Shown one piece after another: positions 60,847 through 64,000 of a DNA stretch of 64,000 nucleotides; the first letter of the stretch is position 1, and each line of letters starts with the position of its first letter. The DNA lies in the NCBI RefSeq assembly GCF_900113955.1, contig NZ_FORH01000001.1, positions 860,395 through 924,394 of the forward strand. The letters run 5' to 3'. The notes beneath the pieces were generated by a model. That model searched no databases. It was given only the letters and a program-made list of their open reading frames with translations, and was not told the origin of the DNA. The translations under genes and the position numbers were made by a program. The DNA is from Celeribacter neptunius. Its GTDB lineage: Bacteria; Pseudomonadota; Alphaproteobacteria; Rhodobacterales; Rhodobacteraceae.

Positions 60847-61784
60847 CCGAAACTCCGGGTCATACGGTCAAGAACGCGGCGACCAAACAGGCTCGCCGTG
60901 AGATCACACAAAAGCTTGGCGGTGCGGCCACGCTCATCGAGGAAGGGGTTCAGCTCGACCAGATCGAGCGAGCCAACAAGGCCACTGTCGCAAAGCGTTT
61001 CCATGATCAGATGCGCCTCGCGAAAGGTCGCGCCACCGGGCACGGTGGTGCCCACCGCAGGCGCAATCCCCGGCTCGAGAAAATCGACATCGAAGGAGAC
61101 ATGCAGCCGGCCATTGGCGGCCCTGACCCGTTCGAGAAAGGCCCGGAGCGGCACCAGCACGCCGGTCTCGTCGATGGCGCGCATGTCATGCACCTCCATG
61201 CCGAGATCAGAAATCCGTGCACGTTCCGCCGCATCGACCGAGCGAATGCCCATGAAACACATGTTTTCCGGCGCCACGGCGGTTTTCAATGGCGGATAGG
61301 CGGCAAGCTCCGCCTCCGAGGAAAACTGTCCGGTGAAATAGGCCACCGGCGTGCCGTGCAGATTGCCACTCTCGGTGCTCTCAAGCGTGTGCAGATCGGG
61401 ATGGGCGTCGAGCCAGAGCACGAAAAGCGGCCGCCCCTCTTCCGCCGCGCGCCGCGCCACACCCGGGACCGTGCCCGCCGACATGGAATGATCGCCGCCG
61501 ATGAAAATCGGCAGATCACTGTCGCGCGCCGCCGCATAGGCCACGGGTTCCAATGCGGCGATCCAGGCGTGGGTCTCGGCGAGGTTGTGCACCGCAGGAT
61601 TGCCGAACGCCATCGGGGCCTGCGGGGCGATCTGAACGTCGCCGCGATCTTCGACCGCCCAGCCCAACGAGGCGAGCGTCTCGATCAGCCGCGCGGTGCG
61701 CAGGCTGGCGGGGCCCATCAGGCAACCGCGTTGCGATGCGCCGGTTTCGATCGGCGCCCCATGGATCAGACAGGATCGGGTCAT
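60843..61784 (-). CDS. rocF: Arginase
   Basis: 313 aa. Mn-binding motifs GGDHSMSAG, WLDAHPDLHT and SFDVDFLEPG, plus the C-terminal DLVELNPFLDERGRTA. Hydrolyses arginine to ornithine and urea. Urease genes are not in the window. First gene of the rocF-ocd operon; divergent from an Lrp-family gene with a 216-bp gap. Confidence 0.93.
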   Translation of the reverse strand: MTRSCLIHGAPIETGASQRGCLMGPASLRTARLIETLASLGWAVEDRGDVQIAPQAPMAFGNPAVHNLAETHAWIAALEPVAYAAARDSDLPIFIGGDHSMSAGTVPGVARRAAEEGRPLFVLWLDAHPDLHTLESTESGNLHGTPVAYFTGQFSSEAELAAYPPLKTAVAPENMCFMGIRSVDAAERARISDLGMEVHDMRAIDETGVLVPLRAFLERVRAANGRLHVSFDVDFLEPGIAPAVGTTVPGGATFREAHLIMETLCDSGLVGSLDLVELNPFLDERGRTAKLLCDLTASLFGRRVLDRMTRSFG

Positions 61785-61949
61785 GTGTCATCCTTTGTGC
61801 GTGTCAAGCTGTTGAAAAGGCGGGCCCGCGGGGTCAGGGAATTCGCAAAAGCTGTGCGTTTTTCGAAGACAGGCCAATTGGGGCCGGGCCAATTCAACAA
61901 TAGTCCGCGTCCACTATCCCGCAATTCCTTGCGGTCTTCGCCTTTAAAA

Positions 61950-61978
61950 TTGCTCATTTTTCAGATAGTTTTGAGCAA
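61950..61978. promoter_or_regulatory. Candidate Lrp operator TTGCTCA-N15-TGAGCAA
   Basis: Perfect 7-bp arms with half-site centres 22 bp apart (two turns), 22 bp before the Lrp start in the rocF/lrp divergent region. Confidence 0.5.
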
Positions 61979-62000
61979 ACTGATAAGCGAGAAAAGCAAA

Positions 62001-62447
62001 ATGCGGAATTCCTTCCCCGAGAGCCCCCTCTCCGAGAACGATCAGGCCATTATCGCCGCCCTGCGCCATAATGCCCGCATGTCGATCACCGAACTGGCGC
62101 AACAGACCGGCCTGTCGCGCAACACCGCCAAGGCCCGGCTCGAGACGCTTGTCGCCGACGGGCGGATCCGGCGGTTCACCATCGAGACTGATGTGGATGT
62201 CGAGGGCGAGGTGCGGGCGATCACCCTGGTGGCGCTGCAAGGCAAGATGTCACGCCAGGTGATCCGCACCCTGACCCGCATTCCCGGTGTCTCCACCGTC
62301 TATGCCACCAATGGCGCCTGGGACCTGGTCGTCGATATTCGCACAGATACGCTGGTCAATTTCGACCGGATTCTGCGCGACATCCGCGAGGTCCCCGGGG
62401 TGGTGAATTCCGAAAGCTGCCTGCTTCTGGCGCATGTGGTGGGGTAA
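62001..62447 (+). CDS. Lrp/AsnC family regulator of arginine catabolism
   Basis: 148 aa from ATG 62001; a long frame from 60831 covers it but is a shadow of arginase. HTH at residues ~10-60 (LRHNARMSITELAQQTGLSRNTAKARLETLV), then a RAM effector domain (VEGEVRAITLVAL, VYATNGAWDLVVDI). Divergent from rocF-ocd, as for known arginine- or ornithine-responsive Lrp members that switch on arginase. The candidate operator lies just upstream. Confidence 0.9.
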   Translation: MRNSFPESPLSENDQAIIAALRHNARMSITELAQQTGLSRNTAKARLETLVADGRIRRFTIETDVDVEGEVRAITLVALQGKMSRQVIRTLTRIPGVSTVYATNGAWDLVVDIRTDTLVNFDRILRDIREVPGVVNSESCLLLAHVVG

Positions 62448-62630
62448 CTGAGCGCATTGGCACAGGGGCGGTGACAGATTGGGGCGGCGACAGATTCGAA
62501 ATGGATCGCGCTTGCACCTCCCTCGCCTCAGGAGTAACCGCAATATATCGTGGCTTGAGCCGCGCCGCTATGGGGCATCTTGCGCCCGCCCGGCGTTGTT
62601 CCTATTCTAAACGCAACGGGAGACAAGCGA

Positions 62631-63365
62631 GTGCAGGATCTGGTTCAACACATTCTTGCTACGACGGATGTGGAAACAGTGTGGGAAACCGTTTTGGAAC
62701 GGCTGAAACAGGCCGGGTTTCATCATGCGCTCTATGGCTTCACCCGCTTTCACACCGACTCCGGTTTCGGCGACAACAATGACCATCTGTTCCTGACCAA
62801 TTTCGGCCCGGAATACATGAAGGGCTATTTCCTCGAAGGCCGCTATCGCAATGGTCCGATGGTCCGTTGGGCGGTGGAGAACACCGGTGCCTGTTCCTGG
62901 GGCTGGATCCGCGACAATCTGCACAACCTGAATGACAAGGAACGCGAAGTCGTGGATTTCAATCAGAAATCCGGCGTCACCGCGGGGTATACCCTGGCCT
63001 TTCCGCATTCCCTGAAACGGGCCAAGGGCGCGATCGGCATGTCGCTCGAACCGCACTCCGGGACACAGGAGGATGCCGATGCGATCTGGGCCGAACATGG
63101 CGCCGAGATCGAGCTGATCTGTGGCGTCGCGCATCTGAAGCTGATCAGCCTGCCCCTGCCGAAACGCATCCTGACCAAGCGCCAGCGCGAGGTGCTCGAA
63201 TGGATCGGCGATGGCAAGACGGTCGGCGATACCGCCCAGATCCTTGGTTTGAACAAGGCCACGGTCGAGAAACATCTGCGGCTGGCGCGCGAGTCGCTCA
63301 GCGTCGAAACCACGGCACAGGCGGTGCTGAAAGCCTCGTTCCACAATCAAATGTTCACCTTCTGA
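62631..63365 (+). CDS. LuxR solo with autoinducer-binding-like domain
   Basis: 244 aa from GTG 62631 (GGGAGA at 9-nt spacing); the frame opens at TTG 62580. Residues ~10-165 are Autoind_bind-like (VWETVLERLKQAGFHHALYGF, SWGWIRDNL, YTLAFPHSLKRAKGAIGMSLE); 175-240 are a LuxR HTH (LTKRQREVLEWIGDGKTVGDTAQILGL). In LuxR/TraR the ligand-amide Asp precedes Pro (DP); here the site reads RNGPMV. No luxI gene in the window. It may sense a non-canonical acyl-homoserine lactone or another compound. Confidence 0.85.
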   Translation: MQDLVQHILATTDVETVWETVLERLKQAGFHHALYGFTRFHTDSGFGDNNDHLFLTNFGPEYMKGYFLEGRYRNGPMVRWAVENTGACSWGWIRDNLHNLNDKEREVVDFNQKSGVTAGYTLAFPHSLKRAKGAIGMSLEPHSGTQEDADAIWAEHGAEIELICGVAHLKLISLPLPKRILTKRQREVLEWIGDGKTVGDTAQILGLNKATVEKHLRLARESLSVETTAQAVLKASFHNQMFTF

Positions 63366-63445
63366 AGCGGTTCACGGGCAATCTCTAAAATTTGACGGAA
63401 TATTTCGCCCGAAAGTAAGGGATCGCGTACTTTCAAAATCGCGGC

Positions 63446-63607
63446 TCACGGAACACACTGATATTGTTCCGGCTTTCGAGGCTTAGCCTTTGGGACATTG
63501 AGTATGGGATCGCCAGAGTCATTGGGCTTACCATCGCTCTGTTCAAGGATCGCAGGTCTATAGTCGGCCTTGCGGTCCTTTTTTAGTTGCAAATTTAACC
63601 AGTTCAT
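63446..63607 (-). CDS. Possible small hypothetical protein (53 aa)
   Basis: Lys/Asp/Pro-rich frame starting MNWLNLQLKKDRKADYR and ending KPEQYQCVP. It can be extended to an ATG at 63724, but that codon sits in the tsf terminator. Codons TTA, CTA, AGA and ATA are rare in the surrounding genes, so it is either foreign DNA or not a gene. No SD seen. Confidence 0.2.
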   Translation of the reverse strand: MNWLNLQLKKDRKADYRPAILEQSDGKPNDSGDPILNVPKAKPRKPEQYQCVP

Positions 63608-63722
63608 CCGGGCACGCCGTCGCTCTCCCGTGCGAAAATCGGCCAACTGTTGATGCGCGCGGTGCAAAACAAACGCATGCCAAAATGCGACAGGCCCACC
63701 AGCTTCCCCCCGCTCTCGCATC

Positions 63723-63750
63723 AAAAAAGGGCCGCCCCTGGGGCAGCCCT
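63723..63750 (-). terminator. Rho-independent terminator of tsf
   Basis: AGGGCTGCCCC-A-GGGGCGGCCCT type stem (central mismatch tolerated, loop enlarged by opening) with TTTTTT on the minus strand, 64 bp after the tsf stop. Confidence 0.9.
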
Positions 63751-63813
63751 CTCGATCTCATCTGGTGTCATCGGACCTTTGCCTGCGGTTCGCGAGAAAC
63801 GCTGGCTGTGGCC

Positions 63814-64000
63814 TTAGCCCTGAAGGGTTTTCGCAACTTCAGCCGCGAAATCTTCTTCGGCTTTCTCGATGCCTTCACCGACTTCGAGACGCACGAAGCC
63901 GAGGATTTCGGCACCGGCTTCCTTGGCGGCTTTCTCGACGGTCAGATCCGGGTTCACCACGAACGCCTGACCGAGCAGGGTCGACTCGGCGATGAATTTC
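63814..64000 (-). CDS. tsf: Elongation factor Ts (3' end only)
   Basis: 61 C-terminal codons and a stop; the gene runs off the right edge. The translated end reads [20 protein letters not shown] and finishes with AEVAKTLQG, the conserved EF-Ts C-terminal region. EF-Ts recycles EF-Tu-GDP in translation. Core gene; rpsB is expected beyond the window. Confidence 0.95.
   Translation of the reverse strand, partial: KFIAESTLLGQAFVVNPDLTVEKAAKEAGAEILGFVRLEVGEGIEKAEEDFAAEVAKTLQG

Larger units (their letters stand above)
63366..63813. other. Intergenic region between LuxR solo and tsf
   Basis: 448 bp. It contains the tsf terminator (63723-63750), a doubtful small ORF (63446-63607) and lower-GC DNA from 63380 to 63600. 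Nothing else recognised. Confidence 0.5.

Noticed and set aside
63446-63724. 92-codon form of the small minus-strand ORF
   Set aside because: Its ATG falls in the tail of the tsf terminator; only the shorter 53-aa form is listed, at low confidence.

Overview
The window is a GC-rich (estimated about 60-65 % by eye), densely packed bacterial chromosome segment. It most resembles an alphaproteobacterium of the Rhodobacteraceae/roseobacter group. The reasons are the set of PotABCD-type, OpuC-type and BMP-type ABC importers, XRE-cupin, GlxA/AraC, LysR and solo LuxR regulators, Rieske-type betaine demethylation genes and gab genes. The genus cannot be told from the sequence alone. I saw no tRNA, rRNA, CRISPR, prophage or intact insertion sequence. 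The right edge enters core genome (3' end of tsf, elongation factor Ts, with a clear terminator). Nearly everything else is uptake and catabolism of small organic nitrogen compounds.

Layout. (1) 1-7.9 kb: a SpuC-type putrescine aminotransferase (left-edge fragment) divergent from a BMP-type ABC importer fused operonically to a CodA-family deaminase, then an XRE-cupin regulator. The deaminase carries Cys at the position of the CodA discriminating residue Asp314, which points to 5-methylcytosine. (2) 8.3-12.9 kb: a polyamine-type ABC importer whose first permease has a large periplasmic insertion. (3) 13-18.2 kb: GbdR-like regulator, gbcB, gbcA and an FAD amine oxidase, i.e. glycine betaine demethylation, with a 9-bp minisatellite upstream of the regulator. 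(4) 18.2-24 kb: a two-permease OpuC-type betaine importer followed by a nitrilase-family amidase and an MmgE/PrpD protein. (5) 24.3-28.4 kb: a Ca2+-type P-type ATPase and a Gfo/Idh/MocA oxidoreductase. (6) 28.5-31.9 kb: ArgE-like deacetylase, class III aminotransferase and a LuxR-HTH regulator with two related operator-like palindromes. (7) 31.9-41.2 kb: one long minus-strand unit holding GMC alcohol oxidase, PotFGHI-like importer, a Rid protein, DUF1028 protein, PuuC-like aldehyde dehydrogenase and a LysR regulator. (8) 41.6-44.8 kb: FAD monooxygenase, FAD-linked 2-hydroxyacid dehydrogenase. (9) 44.8-55.7 kb: a LysR gene beside a ten-gene, minus-strand operon (ThDP enzyme, ABC importer, hydantoin-racemase-like protein, two NodB-fold hydrolases, M20 amidohydrolase, ureidoglycine-aminohydrolase-like cupin) that looks like an undescribed route for a ureide or hydantoin-like nitrogen compound. 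(10) 56.2-59.7 kb: XRE-cupin regulator divergent from gabT-gabD. (11) 59.8-63.4 kb: arginase, ornithine cyclodeaminase, Lrp regulator, solo LuxR.

How the parts fit. Putrescine or related amines can be imported by Pot-type systems, transaminated by SpuC-like or class III enzymes, oxidised by the PuuC-like dehydrogenase to GABA, and fed to succinate by GabT/GabD. Arginine is cleaved by arginase to ornithine and cyclised to proline. Betaine enters by the OpuC system and is demethylated by GbcAB and the FAD oxidase. The main candidates for new biology are the ureide-like operon with its active/degenerate hydrolase pair, the Cys310 deaminase with its dedicated importer, and a repeated TTTTGAAAAAA motif that may be the operator of the XRE-cupin regulators. 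All start sites, operons and operators are read from sequence only.
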